Positions 44,439-53,656 of a stretch of DNA of 64,000 nt are shown piece by piece (position 1 is the first letter of the stretch; every line of letters starts with the position of its first letter). The stretch comes from Lasiosphaeris hirsuta. Taxonomy: Eukaryota > Ascomycota > Sordariomycetes > Sordariales > Lasiosphaeriaceae. The position numbers and the translations under genes are program-made. Below the pieces are notes generated by a model that worked only from the letters and a program-made list of their open reading frames with translations, was not told the DNA's origin and did not search any database. The DNA is taken from positions 558,001 through 622,000 of the forward strand of contig JAUKUA010000001.1 of the NCBI GenBank assembly GCA_030549175.1, given 5' to 3'.

Positions 44439-44841
44439 TCTCGCCGTGTATTCTCGCTGTGTACTCTCGCCGTGTATTCTCGCCAAGCGCTTTCGTCGTG
44501 TTATCTAGGTCGTATGCTCCCCGCTGTGTGCTCCTGTAATGTGCTCGCTGCTCCCACCGCGAACTCTCGCCCCGTTATCTAGGTGAGTCGTGTTCTCCCG
44601 CCGCGTGCCCTCGCCGCTCCGGCCGCGTGCTCCCGCCGTGTGCTCTCACCGTGTGTTCCCGCCGCGTGTGCCTGCCACTTCGGCCAACCATTCCCGCCGC
44701 GTGCGTCCTACTCTCGCCGCATGCGTCCTACTCCTGCCGCGTGTGCCCTACTCCAGCCGCGTGTGCCCGCCGCTCTGGCCGACTACTTCGAGTCTCGCCG
44801 CTCTGGCTGCGTGCTCCGGTCGTGTGCTCTCGCCACGTGTA
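44439..44841 (+). repeat. Degenerate 13-bp minisatellite, YTCYCGCCGYGTN
   Basis: About twenty imperfect units near CTCTCGCCGTGTG follow each other, some fused to longer phrases such as 'ttatctaggt' (44500 and 44575) or 'cgtcctact' (near 44704 and 44724). Similar single units occur at 43998-44035 and 44930-44970. Unit boundaries are approximate. Confidence 0.75.
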
Positions 44842-45240
44842 GTGCTGAAGCCCAAGCCCTATTTGACAGAAGCTCCTTAACAGAGCAATCTTATATTGAT
44901 TTAGCGCAAGACCCCGCAACTCCAAGGTCTTGCTCGCTGTCTTGTGTTCTCGCCGTATGTTCTCGCCGTGTGTTACGCCCTGTCTCAAAGCTGCGCTTTG
45001 AAAGCGTGATTCCGGGAAGGAACCCGCCATCTCATGACCCCATACCCCCGCCGTGCTCTCGCCCTGTGTGTAAGCCGCGATCCCAAGCCGCGGTCCGGAA
45101 TCGAGGCTGAAGAGCAAGAGACCTGCGCGGCTGGGGCTATCTAAACCCCACAAACTCGAAAACCAGATCGCAATTCCTTCCTCTCTCGCAAATCTTTTTT
45201 GAGGCCACCCCAACTTTCCACCATCGTGTTTCGGCTTCAG

Positions 45241-45514
45241 AGGTGGATGCCAAAATACCACTTTGGTGTATCTCGACTTCCAAAACCGATATCTTGGCTG
45301 ACCGAAACACCCTCGAAGCAGATTTTTCACGTCTTTCCAGCTTCCCTTCAAGGCCTACACGGCATCTTGTGAGTCCTCCCCAAGCATGCGAAGATGGGTG
45401 CCAAAACACCGCCCCAACGGTATTTTGACTGTCCCAAACCGGTGGTTTTACTGACCGAACCACCTTTGAGACAGACTATTACCTCTTTTGCACGGTAAAA
45501 AGGCCTACTCGGCT
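45241..45514. repeat. Two diverged direct repeats, period about 150 bp
   Basis: Copy 1 (about 45241-45364) and copy 2 (about 45392-45514) share the same ordered words: 'gtgccaaaayacc', 'ttccaaaaccg/gtcccaaaccg', 'ctgaccgaa', 'acgtcttt/acctcttt' and 'aaggcctac'. Spacing between matching words is 150-153 bases. Neither copy codes for a recognisable protein. Confidence 0.65.
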
Positions 45515-45659
45515 TTGGTTTAACCAATGCCTGGGAATTCCCAGATCGGTATTTGTGAGTGGCACACAGCTTCGCTTCCCTGCCCCTCCGAGTCAGGCAT
45601 TGTCGCTGACCGCCGTCTCCGCTCCATAGAAGGCGTTTCCACCAACTTGTGGTGGCATA

Positions 45660-48314
45660 ATGGAAGCGAACGAGATGCCCTTTGGGGTACAGGACGAGCT
45701 CTCGGAGCTGTCATTGAACGCCAACTTCAGCTTGGAGGCGGCCAGTGGCCACCGCCGGCGCCTCAAAAATCTCATCGCCGAGATTGAGGGGGACAGCAAA
45801 GTTCCCATCTTCGTCCCCCTCACAGGGGACTACCGCGACAGCAAATTTGCTGTCAATACGATGACAAGGCGCGATAACGAATTCGTCGGAGCGCTGATGG
45901 AGGCGGTCACCCAAGGCCGTACAGAATTAGTCCTGTCCTGCCTCACGCTCAAGTGCGAAGAGCCCAGCGAGTGGCACGCCAGTGTCGCTTATTCGGAGCT
46001 GAACGCCGTCCTTCTTCATGAAGATTCGCTGACTTACCACAGCAACTTGTGGTATCTGATGGGGGGGGAGGTCCGTGAGCAGGCCTTTCTGACGTCCAAG
46101 AACAGAGACGAGGTGCCGAAGCGCGTGTGGCGTCGATATGTAAGTTCTTGCGTGTGTGTCCCCGGAGCCTCTGAAGATCAGACTGACGAGAATATCCTAG
46201 GCCGTCATCCTGTTCCCGGTCCGGACACTGGCTGAAAGCCTGAATTTGACATCGACCATGCCGTGGCATCAATCAGCGCTCCAGATTTTCAATTCAGCAT
46301 TCGACGACGCCGAGGCCGGAGAGAAGGGCGCGCGCAGTATTCTGCGCAACATCATCAGCGGGCTCGAGGTACCCCTTGGGCCCGAGCTCCAGGAGCAAGT
46401 ATTGGAGTGGAGCATCAAGCTGGAGGACATGAAGCTGGTGAAGAAGGCAGTCAGTCTGGTGCCCTACACCAACTTCCTTGTGGATCCATGCGTCTCGAGC
46501 CTGGCAAGCATCCTCAACCGCGAAAACATCTTGGCCGACGACTGCATTGACTGGGCTAAATGGTAAGTGCTTGCCCATTGCTTCCGTTGCCCTGTATCGC
46601 GATGAAAATTATTTTTCATCGCCGTGCTACTTCCGTCGCGCCTTCACAAAAAACGGACGGGAAGTTCCGTCGCACCTTTGCAATTTCCCATTTCTATCGC
46701 GCCTTCCACTATTTGATGATACTGACTTCGACTTTGGCCAGGCTTGGCCCGTTCGCCGCTGCCATTCCCAAGGTCGCGAACCTCTTTGTTTTTTTCCACA
46801 ACATTGGTCGTGCACTGGACGGCGAGGAACGGACGGAATCCTTTCAAGAGTGGCGGGCTACCGTCTTTGAGCACCGCATTTTGAACGCGACAAAGCTTTT
46901 CATCCGCGACATTCATCCCGTCATGGACGTCTTAACCACATATGCGGACGAGGAGGGTTGGATCGCCGATAAGTGAGAGAAAATTCCACCCAGCCCACAC
47001 ATCATCATCATCATCACACATGCTAACACCCAAAACAGACTCTTCCCCAAGCTCGTCCAGCTGTCATCGTCCGGACTACAGCTTTTTGTCCTCAGGGCCA
47101 TTGACGCAGGCGCGGGAAGCCCAGAGCTGCTTGAAAAATGCTTTGAAAAGCTCGACAATAAAGACCTCGACTGCTTCGCCCTGGCCCCTAGCCATTTGGC
47201 ACATGACTGCATGGACCGAGACGAGGACGCGCAGCACCACAGCAGCAAGCTCATACCGCTGCAGATCACGACACGGGCCGGATTGATGGAAATTCCGGCG
47301 GCAGACAAGTCGAGACCGCACTCACGTTTCGTCGCCGCCCTGCAGCGCACCTCCAAGATGCCTCTGAGATACTCGTATATCATCTGCGCTTCGCGCGCCA
47401 ACATGGAATCGAGACGGATGCAGCACAGGGCCTTCGTCCTCGATGTGGACGAGACTCGTGACCTCCTTGAGAAGCTGCAGGAGAACTTTGAGCTAGGCGA
47501 TGACATGAAGGCTCTCGTCCGAGCCATCTTCAAACGACTCGAGGCTTCCAAGCCACAGAAGCCAATCCGACCCGCCGATGGAAAGTGGGTGAAGCCCGAG
47601 CTCCCCGACTGCTGCGGCGGAAACCCCTGCGCCATCCGTCACAAGCTTTGCCACTTCCTGGCCAGCGATGATTGCGGCCCCCTGCGGCTCACCGACTCTG
47701 AGGCCGATCATGTCTTGGACGCAGTCTGTGGCTGCAACTATCTACGGATGGGAGCTGAGGAGGAGGAGGAGGAGCGGGGGGACGGAACGATCAAGTCGAT
47801 TGTCGTCATCAAGACTTTGGACGACTACTTGCATGCCGTCCAAACTTACAACGACGACATTGCAGGATTCCGTCGCAAGTTGGCCAGCCTGCGCACAGAC
47901 TGGATCAGAGACGCGCTGCAGGAGCGCTACGATGAGGCGATTCTCCTGAAGAATACCCGTTCGAGAGCAGCCTCGGAGGAGAACCACGCCCGCAAGCTCG
48001 CAGCCGACGACCGGGAGAGAATGGCAGCTTTGTCCGAAGTCACTTTCTGGTACAGACAGCATCCGTGCTACGGCGCCACCGTGAGGGCGGACGTTGGAAT
48101 TGCCACTGATGTCTACGATCCGGATGAAGCCTGCCCTCTGACCGCTACGCCTCGTCTCATCCAGAGAACGCCGGAGAAAAACGCGACACCAGGTGGCAGT
48201 GCTGCGAAAACCCCGGAAACTCTGGCCACGGGTGGAAGACGCTCCAAGCGCAAGATACTGGGCCAAGATCCGTTTTCCACTCCCTTCAGCCAGGGCACAG
48301 GCGAGGATATTTGA
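45660..48314 (+). CDS. Fungal protein of unknown function, possibly an oxygenase-family member lacking its catalytic domain
   Basis: Four exons: 45660-46139, 46201-46562, 46742-46972 and 47039-48314, giving 782 residues. All junctions keep phase (RRY/AVILFPVRT, DWAKW/LGPFAAAIPK, IADK/LFPKLVQL). Intron 2 is long (179 bases). There is no signal peptide or membrane helix. A helical repeat-like body (about 165-450) is followed by a Cys cluster (LPDCCGGNPCAIRHKLCHFL), an acidic run, SIVVIKT, a helical segment and a basic tail. The order of these parts resembles, from memory, the C-terminal half of long fungal proteins that carry an N-terminal 2OG-Fe(II) oxygenase domain. No HxD...H oxygenase core is present here. 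The gene sits right after the repeat region, so an upstream part may have been lost. Function is unknown. Confidence 0.7.
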
Positions 48315-48718
48315 GAGCGAGGACGGAACTGCCTCTTTTTGAAGAAGACCACGAAAGCGAAATGATGGGGGAACGGATGGGATTTACTCATCGAAATTAA
48401 CTATCTGATGACTGGGGAGCTGGGACTGGGTGGCAAGGCTGGAATGGGGCTAGGAGCTTCAGCTTCTTCAATGTAAAGTTTACGTTCTGTATGATATCAA
48501 CGAGGGTTAGCAGCCGACGGAGAGATAGTCGATACTGTGGTTATTCTCGTCGAGCTGTCGTTCACCAGGCGACTGTCCCCGTTGGTACTGGGAGCCAAGG
48601 ACACCCGGGCCACTCTAATTACCCCTGCTATGGCCAGGACTAGATAGATAACACCATCACAGATGATGGGCATCATTTGTCGTGTCTGATTGACCGGAGC
48701 TGCCAAGACTGGAAGAGT
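48315..48718. other. Intergenic gap between convergent genes
   Basis: The 3' flanks of two convergent genes; no other signal seen. Confidence 0.5.
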
Positions 48719-49720
48719 TTACAAATATGGACCGAGAAGTATCTGCGTGTGGTCCCACAACTTCTCCTGGCCCTTCTCGCGAAGTTGACCGACAACCTTG
48801 GCATTCGGTGTACAGTCGCACTTGTTGTTCACGAGGAATAGTCCACCCGCCGACTTTCCCGTCGTAGTGATGCCTGCCTTGCCCGTCCACGGCATGCCGC
48901 GGCCGCCAAAAGCAGCGCTGGTGCTGTCGAACAAATGCCTCTGCCCAGACTCGTCGTCGGAAAACCCAATGAGCCAAGTCAAGAACTCGACAAGACCCGA
49001 AAAGACGGCGCCCACGATCGAATTCGCGTCCCAACCCCTCCGCACGTTCCCCGTATTCACCGCGCCCGGGGACGAGTGGATAAAAGCAATGTCGGGATTC
49101 TCGCTGGCGAGCTTGTCCAGCGTCATGGTGTTCATGGCAATGTACTGCGGCCGCGCCCGGTAGACTCTGAAATTGCCCGGTCTTTTCAGGTCCAAGTCGT
49201 CCAAGTCGATGAGGTGTGTTGTTTCCATGCCGCCGCCCAGGACGCTGATGACCCTGGCGGCGTCGGATGCGCTGAGCAGGGGGAGAAGACGGAGGATGAA
49301 GAGCATGCGCGAGTAGTACTCGAGGGCCTGGACGACCTCATGGCCCTCGGCCGTCTCGGCGCGCGTGCCGAATGGCGCGTAGCCGGCGGTGAGGAACAGC
49401 AGGTCGACGCGCGACTCGTTGCTCTGGATAAGCTCGCATACCCTCTTGACGTCGGCGAGGAGGGCGACCTCGGCTTCGGTCCAGATGACCTCAGCCTTGG
49501 GGTTGAGCGTGTGCAGCTCCTCGATGAAGGCTTGCGTGCGCTCTCGAGAGCTTTTCCGCCCTACTAGGTAGATTTTCACCCTGATTCCCGTCGCGACTAG
49601 AGCCTGGATGGTGAATTTTCCGATGCCTGAGGTTCCGCCGACGAAGACGGCGACACGGAGGGCTGTTGCAGAGTCGTTGATGAGAGCATTGGAGGCGAGT
49701 ATTTCTTTGTAAGAAACCAT
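48719..49720 (-). CDS. Short-chain dehydrogenase/reductase (SDR)
   Basis: A single-exon gene of 333 residues starting at the ATG at 49720. The Rossmann dinucleotide motif is VAVFVGGTSGIGKFTIQAL (TGxxxGIG type, residues about 23-41), with GRK after strand 2 suggesting NADP(H) preference. LLFLTAGYAPFG replaces the usual NNAG. The catalytic Ser could be in ARVISVLGGG. No standard YxxxK is seen; the nearest match is YIAMNTM, with Met in the Lys position. The family therefore fits SDR-like reductases often found in fungal secondary metabolism, with a less usual active site. The substrate cannot be inferred. The C-terminal 60 residues form a cap-like extension. Confidence 0.85.
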   Translation of the reverse strand: MVSYKEILASNALINDSATALRVAVFVGGTSGIGKFTIQALVATGIRVKIYLVGRKSSRERTQAFIEELHTLNPKAEVIWTEAEVALLADVKRVCELIQSNESRVDLLFLTAGYAPFGTRAETAEGHEVVQALEYYSRMLFILRLLPLLSASDAARVISVLGGGMETTHLIDLDDLDLKRPGNFRVYRARPQYIAMNTMTLDKLASENPDIAFIHSSPGAVNTGNVRRGWDANSIVGAVFSGLVEFLTWLIGFSDDESGQRHLFDSTSAAFGGRGMPWTGKAGITTTGKSAGGLFLVNNKCDCTPNAKVVGQLREKGQEKLWDHTQILLGPYL

Positions 49721-50568
49721 TTTGGCTGCGAGCAGGAGAGAGGTGTCAGCAGATCACCCAACGTTTTTAATTGACTTGTCGTTGGGATGTGAGCTCAGAA
49801 TATATATATATTCTTCAAGAACTCTAGAAATCCTCAAGGCGCACCGCCCGGAGGCTTTTCGGGCTCCCGGACTTTGACAGGCCCGCTCTGTGGCCCAATA
49901 AATTTCCCCGCCTGATGCGGCCCATCATATTAGGGCCCAAACTTAGCCCGCGTAAATTGATCTGGAGCTCTGATAAATGCTTCTTCCCTACATGCCTCAT
50001 CACGCTCGTTGACGGCTGAAAAAGCCCGGTTTTACAACTCGTTTGTGGTGTTGCCCCATTTATCCTGGTTTGGGCGGCCGAGAGAGAGAGCCTTACGGCG
50101 GCTCTCATCCCCCTCAAGGAAATGCTCAAGATCGACAACAACAAATATTGCCGGTCTACTGATAAGCAATTTACGGGGTCCTCTTGCGAAGAACTTTGGG
50201 AGGGGTAGCATCGCCTCCAGACTCGAAAGAAACCTTCGCGGGAGTACTCATGTCGGAATTGGGTTTCGGAGAGCTGTTGTTGATTTGTTGATGGCCAGAA
50301 GAACGTCTAGCTCCGACTTCCAAGTGATAGGTGCTGCTTGGTTCAGCATCATTATCACTACTCCGGGCTCGTGTGGGCCTCTAGAACGATGGCTACCGAT
50401 AGGTCTGGTGTAATAAGGATGTAAAATCTGCCCCCTCTCCCCCCCCTCCCCACCCGATCAAGTGGTATTTTGTGCATGTGCATTTCCGTTGGCTTTTTGT
50501 GGTTCAGCCCTAGATACGAAATAACAGATAGCTCGCAGGCAATAAACAGCTGACTGATGAGCGAAGGA
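49721..50568. other. Intergenic region
   Basis: The promoter of the SDR gene and 3' flank of the peptidase gene. A short TA microsatellite is present near 49800-49810. No gene seen. Confidence 0.5.
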
Positions 50569-52350
50569 CTAAAACTTCCACCTAGACTCCATCCCCCTCG
50601 CCAGCTCAACCTGCGCCAAATGAATCTTCCGATCCTCAGGATCATCAAACTGTGCAAGGGTCGTGTCATCGGGTTTGACAAAATAGGGGCTCCCATCCGC
50701 GTCGCACTTTGCGTTCTCAGCCGGAAGCTTACCCTCCAGCAGAAAGTCACGCACATGGTGAGCGATACACACTGACGGCACAGCTAGCGAGCAGTGCCCA
50801 TAGCCCTTCAGCTCGACAAGTCGAGACCCCTCGAACGCAGCGTTCGCCCCCCGGGCCGAGATGAGCGGGCAGACGGGATCGTAGGTCGTGGACAAGATCA
50901 GAAGTGGGTGCGCGGTCTCGACACCCCGGCGCGGCACATAAGTATGCGTGCGCGGAACTGTCGTCCATGCCCGCTTCGTCACATAGAATGGGTAGTAAAC
51001 ATCAGCGAACAAGCTCTGATTGAAGAAGCTCTGCATCATGGCAACAGCTTCGGCACGGTCCCAGGGCCAGGCAGCTGGGCCCGACGTCATATCGTTGAGA
51101 GTCACAAAACGTTCGGCGTCTTCCTCTGGATCAAAGGGGTCTTCTTGGCGATAAATCTGAAGAAAGATGTCGGTAGCATTGCCCTGTAGAAGCGAAGCGA
51201 GCTTCTCTGCGGTACCGTACCACTGAGCGGGTCGATAGAGCGATGGAAAAACCACTTGGTGCCAGACGTTCCAGTAGTCAACGATGCCGTGGACGGTGCT
51301 ATTTATATAGACGTTGATAGGATTGTCACGCAGGTTTTCGATCTCGGAGACCAGCTTTGAGGAGAGGGTTTCCTTGGTTTTGGCGAGCGATGCCAGCGCA
51401 CACTTCTCTGGGCCGGCCTTGACGCACTCGTCGACAAAGCCCTCAAAGACCGAATCGGTGTCTTGGATGGCTTCGTTGTCAAGTGTCTCCTCGTACCAGT
51501 CAAACTGGTTGGCAACACCGTCAATGATGACACGCTTTGACCTGTCGCTGAATAACGTGGCATAGGTCTGGCCGAGAAGGGTGCCGTAGCTGAAGCCCCA
51601 ATAGTACATGTCTTCCTGGCCAACGGCGTCGAGGATGTCATTCATGTCGGCGGCGGTCTGCGGCGTGTTGATGTAGGCGCCGTGCTCACCCATGTTGTCA
51701 GCGCACGCTTGCACGAGGTTGGCAGTCCAGGCGAAGAGCTCGCCGCTGTCCTCGACCAGCTTCTTGGAGCGGACGGGGGTCAGGCGGCGACGGGTCTCGA
51801 AGTCGGGGTAGCAGCTAGCTTGGGGCCGCGACTCGTTGATACCGCGGGGGTCGAAGCCGAGAAGGTGGAAGCTCTCGCCGACGATGGCATTGAGCTGAGC
51901 ACCGCGGCGGGTGATGAACTCGGTGCCGCTACCGCCGGGACCGCCCGGGTTGAGGAGGAGGTTCTGGGTGGCGTTCTTGCCGCGCAGGCGGGTAAGAGGG
52001 ATGCTGAAAGCCTTGCCGCCCGCCTTGTTGCTCGCGTTGAAGTGGTCCATCGGCACGTCGATGGTGGCACACTCGAGCTCGTGGTCGTTGACGGACCCGC
52101 ATGGGGTCCATGCGATCTTCTCACCAGGGTAGGTCGCGCCGCCGTGCGAGCAGTGGCTGGGGACGCCGTTGAGGGCCCGCCAGATGGCTGGTCGGATGCC
52201 CAACTGCCCCCCCAAGACCAGGAGGGTCGTCGCGAGGAGGGCCTTGGCCCCGAATCTGAAGATACCGTGGGGGGGGCCATCACCGCGTCTGCAGCCAATT
52301 GGCGGCTGATCGCTGACGAGGGCTTCCTTTTCCGACTCCATGTTGCTCAT
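50569..52350 (-). CDS. TAP-like serine peptidase (alpha/beta hydrolase), membrane-anchored
   Basis: A single-exon gene of 593 residues with the ATG at 52350. A short cytosolic tail precedes one hydrophobic segment (LLATTLLVLGGQLG, residues about 38-51), giving a signal anchor. The alpha/beta-hydrolase core follows: the oxyanion strand LLLNPGGPGGSGTEF, LLGFDPRG, nucleophile elbow GFSYGT with Ser254, Asp491 in TTYDPVCP, and His519 in GYGHCSLA. The last 80 residues match the TAP-like C-terminal domain. Relatives are tripeptidyl aminopeptidases and proline-type exopeptidases that release short N-terminal peptides outside the cell or in the vacuole. Several N-glycosylation sequons (NAS, NAT, NST, NQS) support passage through the secretory pathway. 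Confidence 0.92.
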   Translation of the reverse strand: MSNMESEKEALVSDQPPIGCRRGDGPPHGIFRFGAKALLATTLLVLGGQLGIRPAIWRALNGVPSHCSHGGATYPGEKIAWTPCGSVNDHELECATIDVPMDHFNASNKAGGKAFSIPLTRLRGKNATQNLLLNPGGPGGSGTEFITRRGAQLNAIVGESFHLLGFDPRGINESRPQASCYPDFETRRRLTPVRSKKLVEDSGELFAWTANLVQACADNMGEHGAYINTPQTAADMNDILDAVGQEDMYYWGFSYGTLLGQTYATLFSDRSKRVIIDGVANQFDWYEETLDNEAIQDTDSVFEGFVDECVKAGPEKCALASLAKTKETLSSKLVSEIENLRDNPINVYINSTVHGIVDYWNVWHQVVFPSLYRPAQWYGTAEKLASLLQGNATDIFLQIYRQEDPFDPEEDAERFVTLNDMTSGPAAWPWDRAEAVAMMQSFFNQSLFADVYYPFYVTKRAWTTVPRTHTYVPRRGVETAHPLLILSTTYDPVCPLISARGANAAFEGSRLVELKGYGHCSLAVPSVCIAHHVRDFLLEGKLPAENAKCDADGSPYFVKPDDTTLAQFDDPEDRKIHLAQVELARGMESRWKF

Positions 52351-53656
52351 TGCACCTTGACTGTTGCGCGATCAAATAAAAGGGGGAAGGGGTGTTGTGC
52401 CCTTCTTCACGGTGCGGTATCCGCGATCGGGCCGGAACCTGAGCGCTGGGGTGTCACGTGGGTGTCAGATGTGCGAGCCAGCAACCCTAACCCTAAGCCG
52501 ATCCTGTCTAGGGGAGGGGGGTCCGTGCGAGCGCAATCTTGACCTTCGCTGATGAGCGGGATGCAGTCCTCATGCGCAACTCCACACACCGACCCTTCAA
52601 TCTCTATCTGAGACACTTCCTTGATTCCCCGCAAACTTACGACTCCCACAAGCAGTGCCCTCGGTAAGTAGTTTGTATTACTCAAATAGCTATGCCAGCT
52701 GGGTACACCTTACTGATTGATTGGCTTTCATTCGGATTTTTCTCGCGCCCAACCCGCTGGCGAATGTCTTTGCTGCCCAAACTTCCCACAGCCCGACGTC
52801 CCAGTATCAGTCTTATTACGCCCCCATACCCTCCAGTAGCGGGTTGCAAGCTCCCAGTGCCACTCTTCTCAACTCATAGATCATTACAACGTTCAGCCTG
52901 ATTACTCCTCGGCATCTGTGCTGTCTGCCTGGGTTCCCGAAGCGTTCCGGCGAGCCCGGTGTGCCCCGCGTTACATTGCTATCGAAAGCAGAGATTCACC
53001 GAGAATATGGAGGCTACGATTGGGTCATCGCTGGTGTTCAGTGGTCAGAGCATTGGGTAAGTTGCCAGTGTCTGTTGCGCAAGGCTCTCTGGCCGCGCAA
53101 GAACTTTGAATGAAAGGGGGCGCTAGTTCACGGCGATATTTCTACAAACGGGCCACGGCTATTATCGACAAGGGCTGCAGGGCATCTCTAGAAAGACCCT
53201 TTATTACACGAGAGATATTTTTTGCTGTAAATCCAACCTCATTGTTTCGAATCCTTTCCCGCGCACACAGTTTTTTATTTGATAGGCTGCAGACAGGCAG
53301 CATGGGCCCCATGTGCGATGTTCTGCAGGGTACCATTCCCAGGCGCAGTCATCCCATCTCCCCGCCCAGCTCTGGGGAAAACGCAGAAAGCCTTGTCGAC
53401 CCCAGAAACTTTCTTGGCAAACTGGCAGTGTTCCCGCCGCCGACTGGACTCGGTATCCCGCACCCGTGTTCAAGGCACTGGCGCTCTGTGTGCCGAAAAA
53501 AAAAAATTAAGAAAAAAAAACGGTATCAGAGCCTCATGTCCCTCATCTGTCACAGGGAGTCGTGCGAGTGGTTCCCAATGCCTCATTCATCTTCAACCTG
53601 AAAACCTGAGTGGTATCGAAACCATTTTCCAGCACCAGTAGACCTACCACTACGCA
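52351..53656. other. Divergent promoter region with a telomere-like motif
   Basis: 1.3 kb between divergent genes. It contains a telobox-like AACCCTAACCCTAA (52483-52496), which reads TTAGGGTTAGGG on the coding strand of the peptidase gene, and an A-rich pair of runs at 53500-53520. No gene recognised. Confidence 0.5.
52483..52496 (-). promoter_or_regulatory. Telobox-like element (two TTAGGG units)
   Basis: Two complete TTAGGG units plus two bases lie 133 bases upstream of the peptidase ATG. TTAGGG is the telomere repeat of filamentous ascomycetes, and short copies in promoters can bind Myb-type telobox factors. Chance or an old telomere-healing scar are the alternatives. Confidence 0.4.

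Larger units (their letters stand above)
43216..45659. other. Gene-free repeat-rich region
   Basis: 2.4 kb with no credible gene. From about 43770 to 45110 the same phrases recur in diverged form ('aactccaaggtctt', 'ttcaccgc', 'gagctcttgcctt', 'tcaagttg'), showing several old copies of a longer direct repeat. A 13-bp minisatellite has expanded within it, and a second repeat pair follows at 45241-45514. Long open frames over the minisatellite (44583-45110) are low-complexity artefacts. Confidence 0.6.

Noticed and set aside
44583..45110. 175-codon Arg/Pro/Ala-rich frame
   Set aside because: It is a translation of the 13-bp minisatellite (not a multiple of three), so the apparent protein repeats are artefacts.
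51682..52542. 286-codon plus-strand frame opposite the peptidase gene
   Set aside because: It is antisense to conserved alpha/beta-hydrolase coding sequence and has Val/Ala/Asp low complexity.
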